64,000 bases of DNA, from NCBI GenBank assembly GCA_012934845.2, contig WNNJ02003697.1:62001-126000 (forward strand), written 5' to 3'. This stretch comes from Pomphorhynchus laevis. Taxonomy: Eukaryota > Acanthocephala > Palaeacanthocephala > Echinorhynchida > Pomphorhynchidae. The first letter of the stretch is position 1, and the number at the start of each line of letters is the position of its first letter. The translations under genes and the position numbers were made by a program. The notes under the pieces are model-generated. The model had not been told where the DNA came from, searched no databases, and was given only the letters and a program-made list of their open reading frames with translations. Shown here piece after piece: positions 55,365-64,000 of the stretch.

Positions 55365-55877
55365 ATTTATTTCGATTAATTCAAGTGAAGAAATTTCAGA
55401 ACACATAAACAGAATAAATTTTCAAAATATAAAAACTTACGATTTTAGTACGTTATATACAAATTTATATTTAGCTGATTTTAGAAAAGCGTTAGAAAAA
55501 TTAATTAAGTGAACATTCGGAAATAGATAGGAGTTATCATAATTACAATTCCTATTTAACAAAAATTCAACCATCAAGTAAATACATATGGATATAATTG
55601 AATATATAGAAGCCTTAAATATTTTGATAAATCAAAATTATTTAAAGGTAGGGACAACTATATATAGACAAATTAAAGATGTTCCAATGGGAGGTAATAG
55701 TAGCCTTAATATAGCTGACATATTTTTAAGTATTATAGAATATGAATTCGTTCATAACTGTTTAAAAAATAAATTTAAATTATATAAAGATATGAAATAT
55801 ATGTTTCGATATATTGTTGATATATGTGTATTTTACTCTAATAATTTTTATTCAATAAGTGAACAAATTTATCCAGG

Positions 55878-56750
55878 AAGGTGTAACATTTTAGCTAGGA
55901 CCTTGAGCTTTGTTGGAGTAGGATTGTATATTCGACCTTTACAGGTAGTCGAAAGGATCGCGGTAGCTTGCGATGAGAGGTAGGAATTAAATTCGGTCAA
56001 ACTCTCAATTCCAATTCTGGGGAAGAGTTGGATAGCTGCCTGAAAGAAGGCCACTCTAATAGGGTCAAAGTGAAACCTTCTTTTAAGCAACGTATCGTCC
56101 TCTAGCCGCCAGCGAATTAGGTCATGAGAGGTGGTCTGTTGTTGACGCGACTGCTCGGTGCAAATGGGTTTCAACAACCACATCTTATGTAGCAGTAATA
56201 TGTCGAGGAGAGAATTTGTTGTAGAGCAATGAAAGATTGGGGAAGGTGGTTTATGAATAAGATAGTCGATCCTTGCTCTTCGGAGTGCTGCATTAATCCA
56301 ACGACCAGTTCTGTCGTTGAAGTCACCAAGTAACATGTCATAACCGCTCCCCAATATTTGATCCAGGAGGTCACGGTTCTTGTGAATTTCTCCTGGCCGA
56401 ATATAGACATTGGCTATGCTTATACGCTTACCGTTCTTACAAAGTGATATAGCTAAACAAGATAGGGCTGGACAAGAGTAGTTTAATAGGAGGGATGATC
56501 TTAATGAGCTTTTTACTAGGGTTAAAAGACCTTGAGATGAAGAGGAGTGAGGGGGGGTTATGTAAGGAGTAAAGTGGGTGTATATGTGCTTAGGGATAAA
56601 TCGAGTAATATCCTGGGGGAGACGGATAGACCGCGTCTCCTGAAGGACTATAACATCTGCATCTCTACCAGATAGAAGGCTAAGGGCGGAAGCACCTCCC
56701 GAATTCCACTGAAGGATATTCAGTGAAAAAGGTCCTTGATTACTTCTCAT
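55878..56750 (-). CDS. LINE ORF2 endonuclease half, truncated, copy 6
   Basis: Residues 1-291 of ORF2: MRSNQGPFSLNILQWNSGG, VIVLQETR, YIRPGEIHKNRD, LLGDFNDRTGRW and SHDLIRWRLED. All endonuclease motifs are kept and the sequence is close to copy 4. It ends in KLKVLAKMLHL, where Naiad sequence begins, so no RT follows on this strand. Confidence 0.85.
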
Positions 56751-56784
56751 TGCGTAAGTGTTACCAAAGTGGGACGCCCTCCAC

Positions 56785-58014
56785 CTAGTCGCAACTAGAG
56801 GCGGAAAGGTCGCCTTTACCGCTTCCCGTCACGACAAATTGAGTCGCTTGCCCACGGGCGATATCTTCATTTCCCTCGTAAGCCATAGCCCAGATCGAAT
56901 CCTTCCGAGCAAGCTTCAGAGCAGCTATGCTCAGCGCTGACCCGTTTCGTTTCTTAGATTTTGGTGGCTTCTTAATATTGTTAGTCTTCCCAGAAGGAGG
57001 AGAACGGAAGGATTCCGCTAATTGACCCACCAATTTTTGGACCAATTTTTCAAGTTGAATCATTGATGCCTGATGCTGCATTTCAATAAGTTTAAGAATT
57101 TCCGTATCCGGCATCCTGTCGTCTTTCTTGTTAGACGAGACAGCTTCCACGAAGCTAGTCGGTTTTGCTGTCACACCCCTGTGTCTCTTTTGGTACGCTT
57201 TAAAGATTTTACACTTTTTTGACCATGCGGGGTGCTCACCACCGCAGTTTGCGCAAAATGGCTTACTTTCGCACTTCTCAGGATGTATAGCAGTTGTACC
57301 ACACACGCTGCACTTATGGGGTAGAGAACAGCCAGCAGACCAATGCCCCCACTGATGGCAATTGTTGCAGTGAGGGTACGTTAGTGAGTCGGTTTCGATT
57401 ATTGAAAATCTCAAATTATACCCCATAAAAGGATTGCATGTCGAAATCGATAGTTTTAGAGCTTCATCAACCGGGGCATTGCAGAACGCCACGGGAATGG
57501 GGAAGCCTTTAATCCCTTTTATAAAGCGCACGTTAGAGATTTTGTAATCAGTTTCTAGGGCTGATATATCTTGTTCTGAAATGTATGTGGGCATGTTATT
57601 TATCTTTATTGTTGCCAGGATTGGTTTGGAAGCAATTATACCTTGTTCCGAATGCTCTTTTTTAAAGTAGTCGACGTACGACATTGCCAGATCAGGATCG
57701 CAGAATGAGATTTTAATCTCAGATTCATAATATTTAATCGCATTGAACAATATCCTTTTTTTAAATCGATCGGCAAAGCCTCTTATAAAAACATTGAACA
57801 TGTTCTGCCTTTCCAGAGGCACCAAAAGTCTGATAATCACGAGGTTGGATAATTTTGGTACCGGGAGGAGTTCTCCTTTCGAAATATATTCAAGAGAAGC
57901 TAAATCTCCACTTACCTCGTTTATTGCATTGGCAGGAAAATTAGTTTTCATTGAGTTCTTTGAACGCTCCGACATGCTAAATTTACTCATTTTTGTTTTT
58001 GATTCGTCACTCAA
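56785..58014 (-). CDS. LINE ORF1: nucleic-acid-binding protein, intact, copy 6
   Basis: An intact 409-residue frame, the only whole ORF1 in the window. Residues 50-215 form the RRM-like half (LLPVPKLSNLVII, RILFNAIKYYES, GYNLRFSIIETDSLTYPHC). Three zinc knuckles follow: CNNCHQWGHWSAGC (C-x2-C-x4-H-x4-C), CSVCGTTAIHPEKC and CANCGGEHPAWSKKC. A basic linker (KKPPKSKKRNGS) and the NEDIARG motif close the protein 34 bp before the ORF2 start. It agrees with copy 4 ORF1 at only about half of positions outside the knuckles. Confidence 0.88.
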   Translation of the reverse strand: MSDESKTKMSKFSMSERSKNSMKTNFPANAINEVSGDLASLEYISKGELLPVPKLSNLVIIRLLVPLERQNMFNVFIRGFADRFKKRILFNAIKYYESEIKISFCDPDLAMSYVDYFKKEHSEQGIIASKPILATIKINNMPTYISEQDISALETDYKISNVRFIKGIKGFPIPVAFCNAPVDEALKLSISTCNPFMGYNLRFSIIETDSLTYPHCNNCHQWGHWSAGCSLPHKCSVCGTTAIHPEKCESKPFCANCGGEHPAWSKKCKIFKAYQKRHRGVTAKPTSFVEAVSSNKKDDRMPDTEILKLIEMQHQASMIQLEKLVQKLVGQLAESFRSPPSGKTNNIKKPPKSKKRNGSALSIAALKLARKDSIWAMAYEGNEDIARGQATQFVVTGSGKGDLSASSCD

Positions 58015-58099
58015 TTTAATAAAGTACGAAATGTAAGCGAAATAAACGGCTTGATAATCAGAATAATAAAATGAAAAAGCAACACCGCCTTGGTGTGAC

Positions 58100-59690
58100 T
58101 TCAGGACTTGAAGAAGGAGAAGTTTGTTTGCTGGAAGGATAGAGCCTTGGTTTGGATTGGTAGCATAGGCCTTGACAAAGTTTTAGAGGAGTCACTTTCC
58201 TTACATAATTATGGAGCCACTCAATCTCCCCAACCAATCCTGCCTTAGTGTGACTTCAGGAGTAGGGACTTATCTGTTACAGATATCCTTAACTCCTGAG
58301 GACCACTCCCGGGCACCTCCAAATCCCACGCGCCACTCACCACTCGTGTCTGTCAGCTTTTGACATACAGTCAGAGAAAGGAGGTCGCCATCACAATGCT
58401 ATTAGCCTCCCCGTCTGACATAGCGGACATCAACATCAGCCGTCGAGTTTTTTTTTACCTAAAAAGAGATTAATCACTTGTCCTAAAGATCTGCGGCCCA
58501 TCTCGATTCAAAACGCCCTCATATCCATCTACGAGAAAGCGCTTGCGCGTAGAATCCGCATTCATTTATGTAGGCGTAATTTGATCCCACCGAGTTTTTA
58601 TGGGTTTGTCAAAGGGCGCTCGGTCCATTTAGCAATTGGTGAAGTGCATCAGTTTTGTCAGGATAATAGTCATCAGCTTGCTGTGACTGTTTTTTTTTGA
58701 TTTTTCAGCTGCATTTGACCGGATCTCCATTCCCTTCGTTATCTCCTCTCTCAGGTCCCTCGGGTTGCCTGCGAGAATTGTTAACAGGGTGGAGATATTG
58801 CTGTACACCAAGCGGTTCTACTATGAAGACGACCCTGATGCGCGTCAGTTCTACCCTATTACGGGTGTACCTCAAGGATCCCCACTTTCTCATATCTTAT
58901 ATCTTGCTGCATTCATTGTTCTATTCAAGAATTTTAAACGTGATCAACATCTAGTGGTATATGCTGATGATACCACAGCCTTGTTCTCTGGACGCAGGTG
59001 CAAAGATGTAATCTCTGACATCAGCCGTTTCTTTTTAAGATTAAAAGATCAGTTGCCCCCATCCAATCTTATTTTAAACTCCTCTAAATCACAGGTAGTT
59101 GTCTTTAATGGCGTTCCTGCCTCCAAAAAGAAACTTAAGAGACTAGCACTCTCTGCACTCTCCTCCATTTTTCAGCATCAACCACTTCCCATCTTTACGA
59201 GTCGAGTAAAATATCTGGGGTTCACCGTTACGGTGAATTGGTCGGCGAAAGCTGACCTGGATAGACTTAAACGTATCCTGAAGAAAGCTAGGTGGGCTCT
59301 GAAACGGGCCCAGCATCTGTCACTGAATGGGATAACCCAAGTGCGCCTCTGGGATACTTGGGCTATCTCGGGATTAGTCTTCTTCTCACGAGGACGTCCC
59401 CCAGAACAAATACTAAGGTTTCTCAAGCTCCTCATCTCGAGATTACCAACCATAGTCCGCCTTGACTGGACCCTTAGGTGTGTGAGAGACCCCGAATGGT
59501 TCAGTCATAGGGCGGCGCGCTGGTGTGGCCGAGGGGCTCAGATCCCTCTAGACCTGAGGCCGTGAATATAAGTTGAAGATTTCAAAATACACGTCGTGAA
59601 CAGCTTCTATTTAAAGTTTTCTTTTGCATGTTTTTGTTTCTCAAGTTTTTTATCAATTATATAGTTATTAATAAAACCCTTACTTACTTA
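58100..59690 (+). mobile_element. Jockey-type LINE copy 7 (3' half)
   Basis: Starts at codon about 337 of ORF2 (KKEKF motif, 58108) and runs to the 3' UTR ending AATAAAACCCTTACTTACTT. The first part is frame-broken; an open frame from 58765 to 59565 keeps GVPQGSPLSHILY, VVYADDTTALF and the C-terminus. A filler at about 58083-58105 duplicates 58244-58262, suggesting template switching at the joint with copy 6. The missing codons between copies 6 and 7 number about 45. Confidence 0.85.
58765..59565 (+). CDS. LINE ORF2 RT palm to C-terminus, partial, copy 7
   Basis: A 266-residue open remainder of ORF2: ARIVNRVEILLYTKRFYYED, motif B GVPQGSPLSHILYLAA, catalytic VVYADDTTALF, thumb SNLILNSSKSQ, and the Trp-rich end CGRGAQIPLDLRP. 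Upstream coding homology (58108-58764) contains stops and frameshifts, so this is not an independent gene. The annotated start is simply the first methionine after the last break. Confidence 0.8.
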   Translation: MPARIVNRVEILLYTKRFYYEDDPDARQFYPITGVPQGSPLSHILYLAAFIVLFKNFKRDQHLVVYADDTTALFSGRRCKDVISDISRFFLRLKDQLPPSNLILNSSKSQVVVFNGVPASKKKLKRLALSALSSIFQHQPLPIFTSRVKYLGFTVTVNWSAKADLDRLKRILKKARWALKRAQHLSLNGITQVRLWDTWAISGLVFFSRGRPPEQILRFLKLLISRLPTIVRLDWTLRCVRDPEWFSHRAARWCGRGAQIPLDLRP

Positions 59691-59896
59691 AAAAGCAACA
59701 AATTGTTTTAATGCAGTACACTGTTTTAATCTGGCGTTTAGGAAATTACAAAACAATTTTTACGGATTATATAAGTTACTTACTAAAGAAATCCAGACAT
59801 AAATCAAATATCCTCGAGTTAGCTTCAGTAAACGTGCAAATATTAGGCATTTATTAAGAAGAAAATCAACTTTACTGTGATATTAAAAGCACAAAC

Positions 59897-60112
59897 GGTG
59901 TAACAACAACTTATATTTTATATTTGTACACTAGAAAGTGTCCATGTAAAACATCATTTCTATTTAAAGGAATTTAGTGCCGGAAGCATGATTAAACTGC
60001 AATACGCATTGCCATGCACAGAGTTCATGAAAAATTCTCTTTGATGATTAAGATTAAGGGTAGTTCCGCTTTTCGAGCTTAAACCACTGTTAAAGCGTGT
60101 GTTTAGATGCTG
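59897..60112 (+). mobile_element. Half of the 469-bp hammerhead unit (ribozyme part absent)
   Basis: Reverse-complement match to 28432-28630: GTAACAACAA, TTAGTGCC, GCAATACGCA.TGCCATGCACAGAG, TTAAGGGTAGTTC and TTCGAGCTT. The match ends just after AAGCGTGTG, before the hammerhead would begin. Confidence 0.75.
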
Positions 60113-60379
60113 TGTAATAGACCCAGCAGAGATAGAAACAATAATGTTTTATCTACGAGAAACTAAAAGTTACAAGAAAAATAGCGTTATATATCGCCCT
60201 TTGCGTTCGTGTACAGTTTACATAAATCAGGAAGAATCCTACACAATTCTCTTCACATGTCCCCCTGGTCTAAAGACCATTCGTAATCATCTAGGTTTTT
60301 TGGAGGACACCGTTCTTCTTGCTGTCGTAAATTCCACCCTTCGTGCCTTGTTTTATTTTGATCACGCTCGTATAAACTT

Positions 60380-61795
60380 TCAGAAATTTCTTCGGCACCA
60401 TTCAAGGGTCTGACATGACTGGTGGTAGGGCACTTGATTGACTTCCACAATATTGCGGGATTCGTCCATTCCTGTGATGGTGCCGACATTCCACGGAGTA
60501 GTACATTTGCACTTCGCCGGCTTTACATACACTGATTGACCATTGAGCCTGTTATCAGTTGACGCATCGGGATTGTCGTTTGATTCCACCAACTTTCTCG
60601 CGTATGTATATTTTTGGTCGGCCGGAGAGAAATCGTTCGTATGTTCTGCTGCCGAATTCTACCAAAATGCGGCTTTTTCTATTGTAATCTTGGCTCTGCT
60701 GGTTATTCGCTTAATAGTGCGATGAACTCTTTCGACTATACCATTTCCAGAAGGCCTGTTGACGCATCGGTACACAACCTTTGTCCCCCATTCATTGATA
60801 ACCTGAACGAATTCGTTTGAGCGGAATGTCCTATCGTTATCTACCAGAAGTTCTGAGGGCCATCCATTTTCGAAGAAGAGTTCGGTAACTTTGCTGAAAA
60901 TGTCACTGACACACTCACTTCTCAAATGTTTCCATGTAGAGAAACGAGATGGACCGCAATCGATAGCTGTCAGGAATAAGGCTCCATTAAAGTGCGTTAC
61001 ATCCATTACATCTCGTAATACGTAACGTTACATCTCGCTTACGCCCAGATGACCCTTGTTCCAAACGATATGGCTTAGGTCAATTGAATTGCATTGATTA
61101 CACGTTTTGACAATGTTGATTGCATCTTTCTTGGTGATGGTGAGATCGGGAAATGCTCTTTTGGCCAGGAAGAGGGTTCGGTCAGATACCCAATGATGTC
61201 GTCTGTGGTGATCTAGTAGAATACTTAGGCTGTCCCTCTCAGTCTGTGCAACACTGCAGCACTGCACCGAATCGCTTAACCAATACTTGGGAACTCTAGT
61301 CAATTCATCGGCTTTATTACAAGTTCCTTGTACGTACTCTATAGACAGCTCTAATCCACATTCTTCACATAAATCGGACAGCAACGACAATCTTCTACGT
61401 TTCAGTCCTGCACTAAGTCCACTAACTTTTATGGGTTTATCCTTCGTTAATAAGGAACGTATCCAAGCACACACTGATGGCGAATCTGACTTGATACGAA
61501 TTTTCTCTATGTTCCATTGTAGAGCCAGATTAACCCCTTTAACCACCGCTTCGAGTTCCGTTATATTGATGTGGTTAGCATCGTCTTTCTTCCGAAGCCA
61601 TGCTGCGTCTTCGACGACTTTACCGTCTATCTCCAGGCATGCTCCTATAGCGATCGAACTCGCATCACACCAGAGCGTAGCGTCACGCCGATTACTCACA
61701 ACCCAATTACCTCCAACAGAATCATTTTGTTCCAATCGCTCCTTGAGTTTCTTTAACTTCAAAATTGTCGTGTCAGCGATGTCTTGATCCCAATT
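60380..61795 (-). mobile_element. Ty3/gypsy-type LTR retrotransposon fossil (RNase H-integrase)
   Basis: Minus-strand parts in family order: RNase H with DATLWCDASSIAIG and ITELEAVVKGVNLALQW, zinc-binding HHCC domain (HHWVSD...CNQC), integrase core (MDVTHFNG...LFLTAIDCGPSRF, LLVDNDRTF, ERVHRTIK), and a C-terminal chromatin-side region (GQSVYVKP...TPWNVGTITG). LTRs, gag, protease and RT are not seen; the 5' side stops at a short TA tract. Broken in a few places; an old partial copy. Confidence 0.8.
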
Positions 61796-62399
61796 GTTGT
61801 TTAAATATATATATATATATATTACGAATGTAATAGGAATTGATACAGTGAAAGCTAAATATTTGTTAAATTAAAACATTTCGGTTACTAGCCTTCTCCA
61901 GTCAACACTTAAAATTATCAGACTTATATCATAAACATCTTCGACATCAGCCCTGGAAGAATTCTTGCTGTTTCTATGTAACTCCTATATTCTTCTTTCT
62001 ATCGTTTGTACTCTTAATTTCAATCAAATAGAATGAATAATTGTATAAATTCAGCGTACGATCAGTCCAATCTAGTACTTCTCGCGCTGTTTTCTTTTAT
62101 AAGTGTCGGTGATTGGTCCATCCATCAAAATCGTTTTTATTTCGTGTGTGGCGTTTTCGACAATGTGTCGAACTGTACCGTCCGCTACGCTATTTTGTTT
62201 TAACATATTCCGTCTTTTATTGTTCGCGCGTACGTATACTGTGTTGATGCCTGTCCGATATATTGTTGTCCGCATACCATAATGTGTTCATATAAATTTC
62301 GCATTTTGATTTGCAATTGAACCTATCACGAACTTTATATAATAATTTTGTTTGTTCTGACTGAAAGTACGTTAAATCCCACATATACTGGCAACTTTA

Positions 62400-62750
62400 C
62401 ATTAACGATCTCCACATGCACGTGAACCAGTGTTGTGCTGCCCTGTCTTTTAAGTTTAATTGGGAAATAGCAGCGTTAATTTGCTGTTGTATTGAGGAAA
62501 GAAGAAAATTAACTTCAAAGACATATTTTTGTAATTGTCCGTTTTATTTGGCTCGCTAGTATTCTTTACGATTCGCATTCTATCAAGTTTCCGTATTCGA
62601 TTAAATTGTGTTTGGATCCGACGATGTTAAGTCAGATCACATCGTGATCTGCCACGTAGTTGTTTGTATAACATGCAGTCAAATGCAAAAATGTTGGACT
62701 GTATGACTAATATCACTAATAGGTATATTAGGTTTACGTGCTTTATTTCC
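62400..62750. other. Probable PLE interior, unassigned
   Basis: Lies between recognisable RT and nuclease blocks of the 61850-64000 PLE but has no clear motif. Confidence 0.35.
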
Positions 62751-63062
62751 TGACCAGCTTTTATCATTAAATTCATAATCGCCTAAATGCCGTTCTTAGT
62801 CTCAATTGATGTGAATAGAAATTCGACATTAACAGTCAATAATTTGCAATCTTTACATATTGTTTTTAAGCTTTCGAAAATATTGATGCACTCGTATGTA
62901 CTAGCTACAGCTGAAGGAAAGGATCGTAATAAAGAGTACAATTCGGTATGCAATCAAACGGAGATTTCCTCTGAAAAGCGCCTTAATTATTTATAATGGG
63001 ACAACCGGGTGGTAGTATAATGCTTTTGTGAATCTTCGGCAAGAAATAAAGATTACCATGCT

Positions 63063-63700
63063 TCTTACAATTTGTATAACAAACGAAGAATTGGTGCCAA
63101 AATATTTTGAACTGGATGAGCATACATGTGCAGTAGACGCCAACGCAGGGTCAATATTGATTTTCGACTATTCAAAAGAATCAAATCAAATTATCAATTC
63201 AAATCAAGTAATAGGCGATATTGGAAGCCTCTGCTACCTGGATTATACGAAATCACAGCTGTTGTCACTGGATTCAATCCGCCTCGGAGGACCGGGACTG
63301 TACGAGATGCCGACAAATATGTGTCCGCGAACGCCACTCAACAGCCTGCCGAATCCAGCAAGGGGAACGGAAAGACGTCAGAGGCAGAGAAGTCGACGGA
63401 TGTGGCAGCAACAGAGGAGGACAACGACGCTGTTTTTCTTACCGCCTCGGAGGACCGTGACTGTACGAAATGCCGACAAATATGTAGACACCTTGCAACA
63501 GCTTGCCGAATCCAGCAACGTGGACGGGGAGACGTCAAAGGCAGACAAGTCCACGGATAAGGCGGAATCAAAAGAATAGCGACGCTGTTTTTCCTTAAAA
63601 TTTTATTTATCTTTATTTTTATTTATTTGAACTGTATATTGATTGTTTAGATGTTGTATGTATATTGAACATTTAAAAAAAAAAAAAAAAGTAAATATAC
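63063..63700 (+). mobile_element. PolyA-tailed retrocopy with 14-bp target duplication
   Basis: AAGATTACCATGCT at 63049-63062 is repeated at 63701-63714. The insert ends in a 17-A run (63674-63690). These are hallmarks of LINE-mediated insertion. The insert has an open frame (63028-63579 overlaps it) and contains a near-identical tandem pair, about 63278-63435 and 63443-63595, sharing CCGCCTCGGAGGACCG and GACGCTGTTTTT. The encoded words PPRRTGTVRDADKYV and PPRRTVTVRNADKYV repeat. Source transcript not identified. Confidence 0.75.
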
Positions 63701-64000
63701 AAGATTACCATGCTATTCGGATCACTCTGAATTAATTTGGAATTCATCGCAGGGTCTTTAAAGGCAAATGATGTAATGATTTTTCGGACAGATAGCGTAG
63801 TGAGTTTGAATTGAGTCTCCGTAACCGTTTTGTAAGCTGGTGACTATAGTTGTTTCGATGCCTCAAAGTTATAATTGTCCACTCCCCGTATTACAACTTT
63901 ACCACCTTGGTCGGAGAAACAGATGATGATACCATCCTTATTTAAGGCTCGGCGCAAGCTTTTGTATATTCATTGTATGATTCAAAGGTGTGTTCAAAAC

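Larger units (their letters stand above)
51160..55877 (+). mobile_element. Naiad-type PLE split by three insertions
   Basis: Plus-strand Naiad blocks lie in order: linker after the nuclease (about 51295-51790, including INVNNNNKKYTLTIKLINKCID and LGRKICNYNKELK), RT N-terminus (52409-52807), fingers (54340-54592) and palm (55365-55877, motif B VPMGGNSSLNIADIFLS; the catalytic site reads YIVD instead of YIDD). The blocks are separated by foreign DNA at 51793-52408, 52808-54339 and 54593-55364. Many frame breaks. 52435-52630 also contains an internal duplication of the KGKIK/RRDQINKDM segment. Nuclease and 3' end are missing. Confidence 0.8.
55874..58070 (-). mobile_element. Jockey-type LINE copy 6 (5' half, inverted)
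   Basis: Carries a complete ORF1 (58014-56785) and the endonuclease half of ORF2 (56750 to about 55878), then stops abruptly in Naiad sequence. Directly beside it, in opposite orientation, copy 7 supplies the rest of ORF2 and the 3' end. The pair looks like one twin-primed insertion. Confidence 0.85.
61850..64000 (-). mobile_element. Canonical PLE remnant, interrupted by a retrocopy
   Basis: Minus-strand blocks in order: RT N-terminus 64000-63715 (DGIIICFSDQGGKVVI, equivalent to the ADKGGK.VV motif), fingers and palm 63048-62750 (YFLPKIHKSI.LPPGCPIINN), then the C-terminal GIY-YIG region about 62340-61980 (REKYWIDRTL). Layout RT before nuclease. Decayed frames. The gap 63063-63700 is a later polyA-tailed insertion. 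It runs off the right edge. Confidence 0.7.

Noticed and set aside
61287-61787. Plus-strand 166-codon frame, and 60099-60413
   Set aside because: Antisense to the gypsy RNase H/integrase frames or to the hammerhead-unit flank; no family resemblance.

Overview
The window is AT-rich, intron-rich DNA from a multicellular invertebrate. The evidence is a spliced ankyrin gene with GT...AG introns, several Penelope-like element (PLE) families, Jockey-superfamily LINEs, RTE-type LINE debris, a Ty3/gypsy fossil, a tRNA-derived SINE, foldback elements and long (TA)n tracts. A flatworm or other lophotrochozoan would fit, but the sequence does not settle the phylum.

The only conventional host gene that can be named is a canonical ankyrin (ANK1/2/3-type, membrane-skeleton adaptor), read on the minus strand over about 26.7 to 1.4 kb. 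Eleven exons encode ankyrin repeats 1 to 16 in family order, almost all as phase-0 exons of 87, 99, 186, 201 or 396 bp. A twelfth exon at 26659-26745 is a diverged duplicate of the repeat-1 exon. The start codon, repeats 17-24 and the spectrin-binding, death and C-terminal regions are not seen. The 4.7-kb intron at 2407-7113 holds an intronless gene on the same strand (3554-4612) for a very basic lysine-rich protein with an expanded six-residue repeat. Introns also hold long inverted repeats; one carries a copy of the repeat-7 exon's splice acceptor.

From about 27 kb rightward the window is a graveyard of mobile elements. A Jockey-superfamily LINE is present in seven pieces, one nearly full length (30142-33940) and one apparently twin-primed (55874-59690). 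A Naiad-type PLE (GIY-YIG nuclease before the reverse transcriptase) is present at five loci; the best is 44166-47040, and one (51160-55877) is split by three later insertions. PLEs of the ordinary domain order leave fragments at 12.4-12.8, 38.2-39.5, 39.95-40.98 and 61.85-64.0 kb. A 469-bp repeat unit carrying a complete hammerhead-ribozyme core occurs at 5.5 kb and twice, head to head, at 28.1-28.9 kb inside (TA)n.

The observations most worth follow-up are: the hammerhead units; the Naiad with an in-frame UGA where a sister copy has cysteine; LINE copies with near-identical ORF2 but strongly diverged ORF1; the stacked insertions with readable target duplications; and the foldbacks and duplicated exon in the ankyrin gene.
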